From positions 1-62,447 of the forward strand of contig UPZS01000005.1 of assembly GCA_900538905.1 (NCBI GenBank): a DNA stretch of 62,447 nucleotides. The letters are read 5' to 3'. The translations under genes were made by a program, and so were the position numbers. This stretch comes from an uncultured Sutterella sp. GTDB taxonomy: Bacteria; Pseudomonadota; Gammaproteobacteria; Burkholderiales; Burkholderiaceae_F. The notes beneath the pieces were generated by a model. That model ran no database searches and was not told where the DNA came from. It saw nothing but the letters and a program-made list of their open reading frames with translations. Shown here one piece after another: positions 18,703 to 26,773 of the stretch; the stretch's first letter is position 1; each line of letters opens with the position of its first letter.

Positions 18703-19515
18703 TCAATCTTCGAGCCCGACCAGGTCGTCGACGCCGCGGTGGGCAACCGGCTCGATGCGGTGCAGACCCGGGTTTTCGTGGCTGTATGCTTGGCCGCTTA
18801 CAATGGCGCGCAAACCTTCGAAGTCCATGATCTGAACGTGCTTTTGATTGACGATGATCAGGTTGTCGTGCGAGAAGCGGCTCAGAACGCGGCTCACCGT
18901 TTCGAGTTTGAGGCCTAAGTAGGAGCCGATTTCGGCTCGCGTCATGCGCAACACAAATTCGCTGCGGGAGTAGCCGCGCTGCTCGAAACGCTGCGAGAGA
19001 TTGAGGATGAAGGCAGCCAGACGTTCTTCGGCGTGCATCGAACCCAACAGCAGCATCACGCCGTTTTGGCGCACGATTTCCATGGCAAGCAACTTTTGGA
19101 AGTGCTGGCTCATGGAGAACATGTTCTGCGTGACTTCAAGAAGCTTGTCGTAGGGAAGGATGCATACTTCCGTGTCTTCAAGTGCGATCAGATCGCTCGA
19201 GTAGACCATGCCGGCCAGGCCGTCGAGACCGACGATGTCGCCCGACATATGAAAGCTCGTGACTTGTTCGCGACCGTCGGAACTGGTGACGGCGCTCTTG
19301 AGAAATCCCAGACGGATGGCATAGAGCGCATCAAAACGGTCGCCCGCGCGATAAAGCGCTTCACCTCGGCGCACACGCTTTCGGGTGCTCACCAACTCTT
19401 CAAGCCGTTCGATTTCTTTGAGGGTGAGGCCGAGAGGCAGGCACAATTCGCGCAGGTTGCAGTTGGAACACGCCACTCGAAGCGTTGCCATGTTGATCGT
19501 GGGGTTGTTGAGCAT
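18703..19515 (-). CDS. fnr: FNR-type oxygen-sensing transcription regulator
   Basis: This is a CRP/FNR-family regulator that binds DNA when its [4Fe-4S] cluster is intact, that is, without oxygen. Counting from the ATG at 19515 (270 aa), cysteines 16, 19, 25 and 118 have exactly the spacing of the E. coli FNR ligands 20, 23, 29 and 122. The recognition helix LETVSRVLSRF keeps the E..SR residues that read TTGAT. The start is uncertain: a TTG lies at 19530 and an ATG at 19491, and none has a good ribosome-binding site. A perfect FNR box lies between this gene and the divergent hemN. Confidence 0.95.
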   Translation of the reverse strand: MLNNPTINMATLRVACSNCNLRELCLPLGLTLKEIERLEELVSTRKRVRRGEALYRAGDRFDALYAIRLGFLKSAVTSSDGREQVTSFHMSGDIVGLDGLAGMVYSSDLIALEDTEVCILPYDKLLEVTQNMFSMSQHFQKLLAMEIVRQNGVMLLLGSMHAEERLAAFILNLSQRFEQRGYSRSEFVLRMTRAEIGSYLGLKLETVSRVLSRFSHDNLIIVNQKHVQIMDFEGLRAIVSGQAYSHENPGLHRIEPVAHRGVDDLVGLED

Positions 19516-19880
19516 AAGAGTCGATCGCAAACAAAACGGCCCGGGTCGTCAGCCCACGGCAAAGACGCCTTGCTGCTTATGCGGAAATCGGATCGGGCGA
19601 GGCGGAAAGCAAATTTCGGACTTGAAAGGGCGTGCAATGCTAATGAAAGAATAATCTCCAGCGTTTACACTGCCGCCAGCATCCGAAGCCCGTCCGCAAG
19701 GAAGGCCGACAACCGAAGACCGCCGGCAGCCAGGTGAACTTTGCCCCTAAGAGCAGAGCCGATTCAGGCCGGCAGTAAACTGTCGTCGAAACATTTGATT
19801 GTTATCAAAAGTTTCGTGAATTGCTGAATCATAACAGGTAAGTTTGCGTTTTGTCATAGAAATTTCCGAGGTTTCTCAAT
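19516..19880. other. fnr-hemN divergent intergenic region
   Basis: These 365 bp hold the control region between fnr and hemN. The clear signal is the FNR box at 19796-19809. I see no further gene. Confidence 0.6.
19796..19836 (+). promoter_or_regulatory. FNR box and promoter of hemN
   Basis: TTGAT-TGTT-ATCAA at 19796-19809 matches the FNR consensus (TTGATNNNNATCAA) exactly. A -10-like CATAAC at 19831-19836 places the box centre about 40 bp before the expected start, as in class II FNR-activated promoters. HemN is an oxygen-independent enzyme, which fits anaerobic activation. Confidence 0.85.
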
Positions 19881-21284
19881 ATGGATTTCGACCCCACACG
19901 TGCCGGCGTAGAGCTGCCCGATGAAGCTCTTTTGAAGAAATTCGATGTTCCCGCACCGCGCTACACGTCCTATCCGACGGCCGACCGATTCCATGGCCGC
20001 ATCACGCCTGAGGATTACCAGGCGGCGCTAGCTCGCCGTGAAAAGGCAGCCAAGCCCGCCAAGCTTTCGCTTTACTGCCACATTCCGTTTTGCAACGATG
20101 TTTGCTTTTACTGCGGCTGCAACAAGATCGTCACGCGCGATCATTCGCGCTCTGCCGCCTACATCAAGACGCTTTTGAAGGAAGCCGATCTTGCCAAGGA
20201 ACATCTGACGGGAATTAAAACGCTCGAGCAGCTGCACTGGGGCGGCGGCACGCCGACCTTTTTGAACGACGACGAAATTCTCGAACTGATGGCCGGTCTC
20301 AATGCACGCTTTCCGTTTGAGGAAGGCGGCGAATTTTCGATCGAGGTCGATCCGCGAAGCTGCCCTCCGTCCAAGATCAAGACGCTTCGCAAGGCGGGCT
20401 TCAATCGCATGAGCCTGGGCGTGCAGGACTTCAATCCAGACGTGCAGAAAGCCGTCAACCGCATTCAGCCTTTCGAGATGACCAAGGAAGTGCTCGAAAG
20501 CGCTCGAGCCGAAGAGTTCGGCTCGATTAATATGGACCTTATCTACGGTTTGCCGCGTCAGACGCGTGAAACGTTTGCCCGCACGATCGAGCAGGTGATT
20601 GAGCTTTCACCCGATCGCATCGCGCTTTATCACTACGCGCACCTGCCCAACATCTTCAAGCCTCAGCGCCGCATCATTCCCGCGGAGCTGCCCGGAGCGG
20701 CCGAACGCGTCAACATCATGTTCGACGCGATCAAGACGCTCACGAGCCACGGCTACCGCTACATCGGCATGGATCACTTCGCTAAGGAAACCGATGAGCT
20801 CTCGATTGCCCAGGTCAACGGCACCATCCAGCGCAACTTCCAGGGCTACTCCACGCGAGCCGAGTGCGACATGGTGGCCTTGGGGCCGAGCTCGATTTCG
20901 TTCGTCGACGGTCTCTACGCCTGCAATCCCCGCGAAATCGAGCCCTGGAGCGAAGCGATCGAGTCGGGCAAGCTTGCGACCTGCCGCGGCTTTGATCTCA
21001 ACGACGACGACAAGCTGCGCCGCGCCGTCATCATGACGATCATGTGTCGCTTTGAGCTCGATAAGCGGGAAATCGAAGAGGAATTCGGCATCAAGTTCGA
21101 CGAATACTTCGCCTACGAAATGAAGAAGCTTCAGGCCTATGTCAAGCACGAGCTTGCCGAACTCACGGCCGACAAGATCATCGTTTCGCCCAAGGGCAAG
21201 ATCTTTGTTCGTGCCGTGGCCATGCAGTTTGACCGCTACTTGCGCGAATCCGATCGAGCCGGCGGCTACTCCAAAATCGCTTGA
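19881..21284 (+). CDS. hemN: Oxygen-independent coproporphyrinogen III oxidase
   Basis: HemN is a radical-SAM enzyme that decarboxylates coproporphyrinogen III to protoporphyrinogen IX without oxygen. The 467-aa protein has full HemN length. It has the cluster motif CNDVCFYCGC (Cys71, 75, 78, 80) and the following GGGTPTFL loop. The large C-terminal domain separates true HemN from HemW. It lies behind a perfect FNR box and supplies haem for the window's several c-type cytochromes. Confidence 0.96.
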   Translation: MDFDPTRAGVELPDEALLKKFDVPAPRYTSYPTADRFHGRITPEDYQAALARREKAAKPAKLSLYCHIPFCNDVCFYCGCNKIVTRDHSRSAAYIKTLLKEADLAKEHLTGIKTLEQLHWGGGTPTFLNDDEILELMAGLNARFPFEEGGEFSIEVDPRSCPPSKIKTLRKAGFNRMSLGVQDFNPDVQKAVNRIQPFEMTKEVLESARAEEFGSINMDLIYGLPRQTRETFARTIEQVIELSPDRIALYHYAHLPNIFKPQRRIIPAELPGAAERVNIMFDAIKTLTSHGYRYIGMDHFAKETDELSIAQVNGTIQRNFQGYSTRAECDMVALGPSSISFVDGLYACNPREIEPWSEAIESGKLATCRGFDLNDDDKLRRAVIMTIMCRFELDKREIEEEFGIKFDEYFAYEMKKLQAYVKHELAELTADKIIVSPKGKIFVRAVAMQFDRYLRESDRAGGYSKIA

Positions 21285-21301
21285 TGGCAGAAACGTTGCA
21301 A

Positions 21302-21339
21302 CCGACAGCCGTAGGAGTTCCGTTGCCGACGGCTGTCGG
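21302..21339 (+). repeat. Hairpin after hemN
   Basis: CCGACAGCCGT (21302-21312) pairs with ACGGCTGTCGG (21329-21339) in an 11-bp stem just past hemN. No T-run follows, so it may protect mRNA rather than terminate. Confidence 0.45.
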
Positions 21340-21445
21340 CAGGCAAAGCAAAGCCGCCGAGCCTGCACTTTTGTCAGCGTTTTGATTCGCTAAACTCTGA
21401 CAAGTTTGCAGTGAGAGAAAAGAACAGTCGCGAAGAGGAGGCCTC

Positions 21446-21931
21446 ATGCAAAAGTCGTCGAAAACATTGGTGTTGCTGTCGGTCGCGTCCCTGTTGCTTT
21501 CCGGTTGCGCGGCTTTGCAGCAGGATCAACAAGGCTCTGAACAGCGGCAAGAACAGTCGCAAAGCGGCGCCATCGATACGATCTGCGTGGTGCGTCATCA
21601 AAATCCTCAATTGAGCTCCGATCGTCTCGTACAGGCTATTGAGGCAGGACTCAAACAGCGTGGAGTGAAGACGCGTGTTGTGAACCACGATCAGGTTCCG
21701 TCCGAATGCCGCTTATGTCTCTTTTACGGCGTGACAGCGGAAAACAATGTCGCCAAAACATTTGATTTCCAAGCCGTGATTGACGGCAAGGCGCTGCAGC
21801 GGGGTTCCGGTCCCGTGCCGGTCGACGGCAACATCAAGCTCGAGACGATTGCCTTGTACGCGGCCAATTATTTGCAAAGCCTTGTCAATGCTGCCAAGCA
21901 GAAAGAAGTCCAGCAGGAGACTGCTCCTTAG
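21446..21931 (+). CDS. Predicted outer-membrane lipoprotein of unknown role
   Basis: The 161-aa protein begins with a lipoprotein signal (LLLSGC lipobox, Cys about residue 21). A Gln-rich linker (about 25-40) and a compact domain follow, with a CRLC pair near residue 91. A GAGGAG ribosome-binding site precedes the ATG. I do not recognise the family with confidence. It could be an envelope lipoprotein of the Sbal_3080 type. A strong terminator separates it from sbcB. Confidence 0.75.
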   Translation: MQKSSKTLVLLSVASLLLSGCAALQQDQQGSEQRQEQSQSGAIDTICVVRHQNPQLSSDRLVQAIEAGLKQRGVKTRVVNHDQVPSECRLCLFYGVTAENNVAKTFDFQAVIDGKALQRGSGPVPVDGNIKLETIALYAANYLQSLVNAAKQKEVQQETAP

Positions 21932-21984
21932 CAAACGCAGGATAAGGACGCTTGCGTTTTGCCTGGATTTGCTTAAATTGAAGT

Positions 21985-22017
21985 CGCCGCAGGAAAAAGG
22001 CCGCGGCGATTTTTTTA
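21985..22017 (+). terminator. Rho-independent terminator
   Basis: TCGCCGC (21985-21991) pairs with GCGGCGA (22004-22010) and is followed by seven Ts. It lies after the lipoprotein gene and just before sbcB. Confidence 0.8.
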
Positions 22018-22032
22018 TTTCGGGAAGAGAAA

Positions 22033-23601
22033 ATGAAGATCAAGCTTCCCACTGACAAAAAAATGACGCAGAGCACAACTTTTTATTGGTACGACTACGA
22101 GACTTTCGGGCTGGATACGCTGCGCGATCGGCCGGCACAGTTTGCCGGCATGCGCACGACGCTTCAATTTGAACCGGTGGCCGAGGCCGATGTTTTCTAT
22201 TGCCGTCCTTCGATGGAGTACCTGCCCGGAGTGATGGCCTGCGTGCTCACGGGCATCACGCCGCAGACGGCCGACGAAAAAGGCATGGCTGAGGTCGATT
22301 TTGCCAAGCGTGTCTTTAAGGAACTCAACACGCCCGCAACCATTTCGGTGGGCTACAACAGCATCGGCTTTGACGACAAGGTCAACCGCGCGCTTTTCTG
22401 GCGCAGTCTTTTGGACGTCTACAGTCACGTTTGGCGAAACGGCTGCTCGCGCTGGGACTTGTACCCGTTCGTGCTTGCCGTCTGGGCGCTTCGCCCCGAG
22501 GGCGTGGAATGGCCCAAGGTGCGCGGCACCGATCCAGACAAGCCCGAACGTCAAACCTTCAAACTTGAAAAACTTACGGCAGCCAACGGCATTGAGCACA
22601 GCCACGCACACGATGCTTCGAGCGACGTGTCGGCTACGGTGGCGCTTGCGCGATTCCTTGCTGAGAAAAAGCAACGGCTGTGGCAATGGGCTTTGAACAA
22701 TCGCACCAAAACCAAGGTGGCTGAAGCGCTCGATACGCGTCGTCCCTGTCTGTGGGTCGATCCGAGAGCGGGACAGGAGCGCGGTTTCCTGCGCTTTGTG
22801 ATGCCGGTTGCTCGAAATCCCGACAATCAAAACGAATACTTCGTCTGGGACTGTCGAGAGGATCCCGATCAGCTCACGAGCCTATCGCCCGAAGTGATTG
22901 CTCGACGTGCTTTTGCACCGGCCTACATGCGAGAAGAAGGTGAAGAGCCTCTGGCGTTGCGTCGACTGCGCATCAACGAGTGCCCTTTTGTCTGCGCGGA
23001 TCTGCGTGTGGCGTCAAGTTCGGTCTGCGAGCGCTTTGGTATTGATCTGCGGCAAGTGGTTGATTTCGGTGAAAAGCTCACGCGTCTTCACGGCATGATT
23101 GAAGGTCCCGTGCTGCAGGCATGGCAGATCTTTGAAGAACAGAACAAAGCGCGCTTTGAAAGCGAAGGCCCCAAGGATCCCGAAACGGCGCTCTACGACG
23201 GTTTTGTGAGCGAAGCCGATCGGGCTCGTGCACAGGGACTTTTGAATCTCGACTTTGAGACGATCGCCGAGCAGGTGCACGACGGAAGGCTCTACTTTGA
23301 CGATGAACGCCTCAATGAATTGCTGTTTCGCCTGCGTGCCCGCTGTGCGCCGCAGACGCTCAATGATGCCGAGCGGGAAAAGTGGCTTGCCGAATGCCGC
23401 AAGCGGCTCACGCAGCAAGGGGCTGCAACGACGACGCTTGAGAAGTATTTCGAAGAGATTGATTCCGTACGCGACCGCTACGAGACTCTGTTAAACGAAG
23501 GCAGCATCACCGAAGAGCGGTACGAGGCCATCGAAAAGACGCTGTCCGACTTATGGGACTGGGGCGATCAGGCGGCCGAATACGCTCAGGTTGAAGGCTG
23601 A
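22033..23601 (+). CDS. sbcB: Exodeoxyribonuclease I
   Basis: ExoI degrades single-stranded DNA 3' to 5' in recombination and mismatch repair. The 522-aa protein has the DEDD exonuclease motif YDYETFGLD (Asp21, Glu23) near the N-terminus, a second acidic motif in VGYNSIGFDD, and HAHDASSDV around residue 195. The ExoI-specific C-terminal domains follow. I keep the ATG at 22033 because GGAAGAG precedes it. A second ATG ten codons in is possible. Confidence 0.94.
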   Translation: MKIKLPTDKKMTQSTTFYWYDYETFGLDTLRDRPAQFAGMRTTLQFEPVAEADVFYCRPSMEYLPGVMACVLTGITPQTADEKGMAEVDFAKRVFKELNTPATISVGYNSIGFDDKVNRALFWRSLLDVYSHVWRNGCSRWDLYPFVLAVWALRPEGVEWPKVRGTDPDKPERQTFKLEKLTAANGIEHSHAHDASSDVSATVALARFLAEKKQRLWQWALNNRTKTKVAEALDTRRPCLWVDPRAGQERGFLRFVMPVARNPDNQNEYFVWDCREDPDQLTSLSPEVIARRAFAPAYMREEGEEPLALRRLRINECPFVCADLRVASSSVCERFGIDLRQVVDFGEKLTRLHGMIEGPVLQAWQIFEEQNKARFESEGPKDPETALYDGFVSEADRARAQGLLNLDFETIAEQVHDGRLYFDDERLNELLFRLRARCAPQTLNDAEREKWLAECRKRLTQQGAATTTLEKYFEEIDSVRDRYETLLNEGSITEERYEAIEKTLSDLWDWGDQAAEYAQVEG

Positions 23602-23616
23602 AAAGGAGAGAAGCAA

Positions 23617-24495
23617 ATGACGATCAAATGCGCGTTTTTGGGGCTCGGCGTGATGGGCTATCCCATGGCCGGACATCTGGTCAAAAAGGGCTTTGAAGTG
23701 ACGGTTTATAACCGTACGATCGCCAAGGCTCAGAAGTGGTCGCAGGAGTACGGCGCCGCTTTCAAGGAAACGGCTTTTGAGGCTGTCAAAGACGCCGACT
23801 TCGTGTTCGCGTGCCTCGGAAACGACGATGACGTGCGCAGCGTTGTGTTGGGAGAGTCGGGCGCCTTTGCCGGCATGAAGCCGGGTGCGGTCTTCGTGGA
23901 TCACACGACCGATTCTGCCGATCTTGCGCGCGAACTCTTTGCGGTCTGCAAGAAGCGTGGGCTGGGTTTCCTGGATGCGCCCGTTTCAGGTGGCCAGGCC
24001 GGTGCCGTCAACGGCGTTCTTACCGTGATGGTGGGCGGCGAATCCGACGTGTTCGAAAAGGCAAAGCCCGTCATCGATGCTTATGCCTGCAACGTGACGC
24101 ATCTGGGGCCCGCAGGCAACGGTCAGCTTGCGAAGATGGTCAACCAGATTGCGTTGGCAGGCGCTGTTCAGGGCCTTTCTGAGGCGATTGCTTTCGGCAT
24201 GAACGCGGGCCTTGATATGAAAAAGGTTCTGAAAGTGCTCGAAAAAGGGGCGGCAGGTTCCTGGCAGATGGCCAATCGCGGCGAAACGATGGTCGACGAC
24301 AAATTCGATTTCGGTTTTGCCATCGACTGGATGCGCAAGGACTTGGGGATCGCCATGGCCGAAGCCAGACGTAACGGTTCATCGCTTCCGGTGACTGCAT
24401 TGGTTGATCAGTTCTACGGTGAACTCCAGGCTAGGGGTGCGGCGCGAATGGATACCTCTTCGCTGATTAAGCGTCTGCCGCGTAAAAAAGCGTAG
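23617..24495 (+). CDS. Beta-hydroxyacid dehydrogenase (3-hydroxyisobutyrate dehydrogenase family)
   Basis: This NAD(P)-dependent dehydrogenase acts on a short 3-hydroxy acid such as 3-hydroxyisobutyrate, tartronate semialdehyde or a related aldehyde. The 292-aa protein has the Rossmann motif FLGLGVMGYPMAGHL (residues 7-21), the substrate loop DAPVSGGQAGA (about 123-133) and the catalytic Lys in GNGQLAKMVNQ (about 174). It starts 15 bp after sbcB with a strong AAGGAGAG site. The precise substrate is unclear because no pathway genes lie beside it. Confidence 0.85.
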   Translation: MTIKCAFLGLGVMGYPMAGHLVKKGFEVTVYNRTIAKAQKWSQEYGAAFKETAFEAVKDADFVFACLGNDDDVRSVVLGESGAFAGMKPGAVFVDHTTDSADLARELFAVCKKRGLGFLDAPVSGGQAGAVNGVLTVMVGGESDVFEKAKPVIDAYACNVTHLGPAGNGQLAKMVNQIALAGAVQGLSEAIAFGMNAGLDMKKVLKVLEKGAAGSWQMANRGETMVDDKFDFGFAIDWMRKDLGIAMAEARRNGSSLPVTALVDQFYGELQARGAARMDTSSLIKRLPRKKA

Positions 24496-24520
24496 CTGTC
24501 CGCATTTCCATCATTTTTCG

Positions 24521-24556
24521 GCCCGCTTCGAAGCTTGGTTTCGTTGCGGGCTTTTT
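24521..24556 (+). terminator. Rho-independent terminator
   Basis: GCCCGC (24521-24526) pairs with GCGGGC (24546-24551), followed by TTTTT. It ends the sbcB-dehydrogenase unit. Confidence 0.7.
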
Positions 24557-24637
24557 GCTGCTCTGCGCTAGGTAAAACTGTCTAACCGATTTGCCTTTTT
24601 GTCAAAGATGCAACGATTTTCCACTGATTTCTGCCTA

Positions 24638-24677
24638 TTGTTGCGAAATGAGAATAATTCCTATTACAATTCGCAAC
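24638..24677 (+). promoter_or_regulatory. Fur box inside the porin promoter, flanked by an inverted repeat
   Basis: AATGAGAATAATTCCTATT (24647-24665) matches the Fur-box pattern AATGAGAATNATTCTCATT except at two bases. A promoter can be drawn with TTGTTG (24638-24643) and CTATTA or TATTAC (24661-24667), so the box would lie between -35 and -10. An 8-bp inverted repeat, GTTGCGAA (24640-24647) and TTCGCAAC (24670-24677), surrounds it. Confidence 0.7.
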
Positions 24678-24754
24678 GATTCAAGACGGTTCGATAGATC
24701 TGGAAAAAAAACGCTTCTTGCCGTCGCTTCTTCCTACTTTTAAAGAGACAACAA

Positions 24755-25897
24755 ATGACCAAATTCAAGACAACGCTTCTGGCGATGGCGGTGAGCGCCG
24801 CCGCCTTCTCGGTTCAGGCAGCTCAGGTTTCGCTTTATGGTTCCGTTTCGACGGGTGTTCTTTACCAGAACCAAGCTTCCTTGTCGGGTGGCCCGGACGC
24901 GGCTAACCAGGAAAGCAAAGATTCGTTCACGATGGAAAGCGGTTTCTGGGGGGATTCCATCTGGGGCATTACCGGTGAAGAAGATCTCGGCAACGGCTGG
25001 ACCGTCGGCTTTACGCTTGAAAACGAGTTCGGCTCGGACACGGGTGAAATGGCTTCGGAAGGCACGATTTTTGACAGTCAGGCCTACCTGCGCATCGGCA
25101 ATGACAAAGTCAATTTTGCCTTCGGCAACATCGGCGGTCTGGCAAGTGCCGGCGGCGACTTTGACCTGATCTGCGGATTTGACCCGATGGAAGCCTTTGT
25201 CGGTGTGGCAGGCCTCGGCGCTTTTGCGTCTAAGGATTTTGCAAGCGGCAACATGGCTGTTGTCGAAGTGACGCCGATGGAGGGCTTCAAAGTTTCTCTG
25301 ATGGGCAACACCGGTGATAAGGACTCCAATGCCAAGTGGTCGGATCGCGATCACTACTACGGTTTGGGCGTGTCCTACGAAAACGGCCCGCTGGCTTTGG
25401 CTGCGATTGCTGAAATGCGCAAGTATGATCGCTTGGCTGATTGGGGTGCCAACGCTGACAACGATGACTCCTGGACCTTCACGGTGGCCGCCGCATACGA
25501 CTTTGAAGTTGTTCGTCCGAGCTTTGTGTACCAGCACGCCAGCAAGACGCGCGAATTTGCGGCAGGAGATATCTCAGAGGACGCTTATAACTTCGACAGT
25601 TTCATGCTCGGCGCCACGGCTCCGCTTGGACAGGGCACGCTGCGCGCTTCCGTTCAGTACGTCAAGGGTGAAAACGATGCGGTGTCCGACGAAGAGGGCA
25701 GTGCCACGATTCTCGGCCTGGCCTATACCTATGACATGAGCAAGCGTACGACGCTCTACGGCGCTGCGTTCTACTCGGTCGGCGGCGACGGTCTTGACAA
25801 GGACCTCGGTGCCAACGAGAAAGAATTTGGTGGGCTGATGGGCCGTGCTGATTACAACAGCGTCGGTTTCGGCGTGGGTCTTGTGCACACGTTCTAA
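24755..25897 (+). CDS. Outer-membrane trimeric porin, probably iron-regulated
   Basis: This is a general diffusion porin of the betaproteobacterial type. The 380-aa precursor has a signal peptide (about 22 residues, ending VQAAQVSLYG), alternating beta-strand sequence throughout and a C-terminal phenylalanine (LVHTF), as needed for BAM-mediated insertion. An AAAGAGA ribosome-binding site precedes the ATG. Its promoter holds a Fur box, and the next operon is feo. It may therefore be expressed under iron limitation; the solute is unknown. Confidence 0.92.
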   Translation: MTKFKTTLLAMAVSAAAFSVQAAQVSLYGSVSTGVLYQNQASLSGGPDAANQESKDSFTMESGFWGDSIWGITGEEDLGNGWTVGFTLENEFGSDTGEMASEGTIFDSQAYLRIGNDKVNFAFGNIGGLASAGGDFDLICGFDPMEAFVGVAGLGAFASKDFASGNMAVVEVTPMEGFKVSLMGNTGDKDSNAKWSDRDHYYGLGVSYENGPLALAAIAEMRKYDRLADWGANADNDDSWTFTVAAAYDFEVVRPSFVYQHASKTREFAAGDISEDAYNFDSFMLGATAPLGQGTLRASVQYVKGENDAVSDEEGSATILGLAYTYDMSKRTTLYGAAFYSVGGDGLDKDLGANEKEFGGLMGRADYNSVGFGVGLVHTF

Positions 25898-25939
25898 GCA
25901 CACAACGACGCAATGAAGGTGTAAACCGATTCGCAAATC

Positions 25940-25976
25940 AAAAAGAGCCGGGGCCCTCGATGTCACGGCTCTTTTT
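25940..25976 (+). terminator. Terminator of the porin gene
   Basis: AAAAAGAGCCG (25940-25950) pairs with CGGCTCTTTTT (25966-25976), forming an 11-bp stem whose T-run is built in. It can act in both directions. Confidence 0.85.
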
Positions 25977-26121
25977 CAAATCTGAGCGGCGACGAACATT
26001 CTTTTGATGCGAACGAGAATTGCTAATTTTCAAGTTCTCTCGTCGTCTTCTTTGCTGCTAAGCGACATCAGGAAACAAGTGTCAACGCTTGAATGGCTGA
26101 TTCATTGTTGAAAATACTGAT

Positions 26122-26159
26122 TGATAACCGTTCTCATCGAGATTGAGAAAGGGTAACAT
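26122..26159 (+). promoter_or_regulatory. Fur-like box and promoter of the feo operon
   Basis: TGATAAC-C-GTTCTCA (26122-26136) is a 7-1-7 inverted repeat with one mismatch and fits the Fur 7-1-7 model. It covers a -35-like TTCTCA (26131-26136). A 17-bp spacer then leads to TAACAT (26154-26159) as -10. Confidence 0.6.
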
Positions 26160-26237
26160 TCGCATTGACTTTATCCATCGTTGATGACTTCGGGTCGCTC
26201 GGTGAGCGATTTCGGTGCCACTACAGACGCAAAAGCA

Positions 26238-26474
26238 ATGAACAAAGAACGAACAATTCGCAAGCTCACGCAACTGAAGATCGAAGAACCCGGCATCGTC
26301 GCCAAGGTCAAGCTGCCGGCTCCAGAAGCAGCTCGTCTCGATGAACTCGGATTGCATGTGGGCAGTTCGGTTCGAGTGTTAAGCGGCGCGGTCAACGAGA
26401 GCATTTTGATTGCCGTCGGAGACAGTCGCATCGGCGTGAACTTCGACGTTGCTCAGAAAATTTACGTGTACTGA
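26238..26474 (+). CDS. feoA: FeoA-domain protein (first copy)
   Basis: FeoA is a small SH3-like cytoplasmic protein that helps FeoB take up Fe(II). From the ATG at 26238 the product has 78 aa, the usual FeoA size. It shows the domain pattern LDELGLHVGSSVRVLS and IAVGDSRIGVNFDVAQKIYV. An ATG at 26184 would add 18 residues with no FeoA similarity. Neither start has a good ribosome-binding site. It is the first of two feoA genes in front of feoB. Confidence 0.88.
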   Translation: MNKERTIRKLTQLKIEEPGIVAKVKLPAPEAARLDELGLHVGSSVRVLSGAVNESILIAVGDSRIGVNFDVAQKIYVY

Positions 26475-26530
26475 GAGCCGCTCAATTGCGACTGAAAAGC
26501 AAGCGGCTCGGAACAAGGGACAGGCAAACC

Positions 26531-26758
26531 ATGTTGTTAAAGGAACTTTCTCCCGGAACCAAGGGAACGATTGTCGGCTATGACAAAAAGGCGCCGGAAT
26601 ACCGCCGGCGTTTGCTGATGCTCGGTGCAACACCGGGAACAGCATTTGAGGTGGTGCGCGTGGCTCCGCTGGGCGATCCGGTTGAGATTCGCGTGCGCGG
26701 TAGCTTTATCAGCGTTCGAAAGGACGAAGCCGCCATTATGGAAGTGCGCTTGGATTGA
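26531..26758 (+). CDS. feoA: FeoA-domain protein (second copy)
   Basis: This second FeoA has 75 aa and the canonical RRRLLMLGATPGTAFEVVR and VEIRVRGSFISVRKDEA segments. The ATG at 26531 has an AAGGGA upstream. The longer TTG start at 26486 would add 15 unrelated residues. It lies 56 bp after the first copy and 15 bp before feoB. The two copies are clearly divergent, so they may have different jobs with FeoB. Confidence 0.92.
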   Translation: MLLKELSPGTKGTIVGYDKKAPEYRRRLLMLGATPGTAFEVVRVAPLGDPVEIRVRGSFISVRKDEAAIMEVRLD

Positions 26759-26773
26759 GTTGGGGATTGCAAT

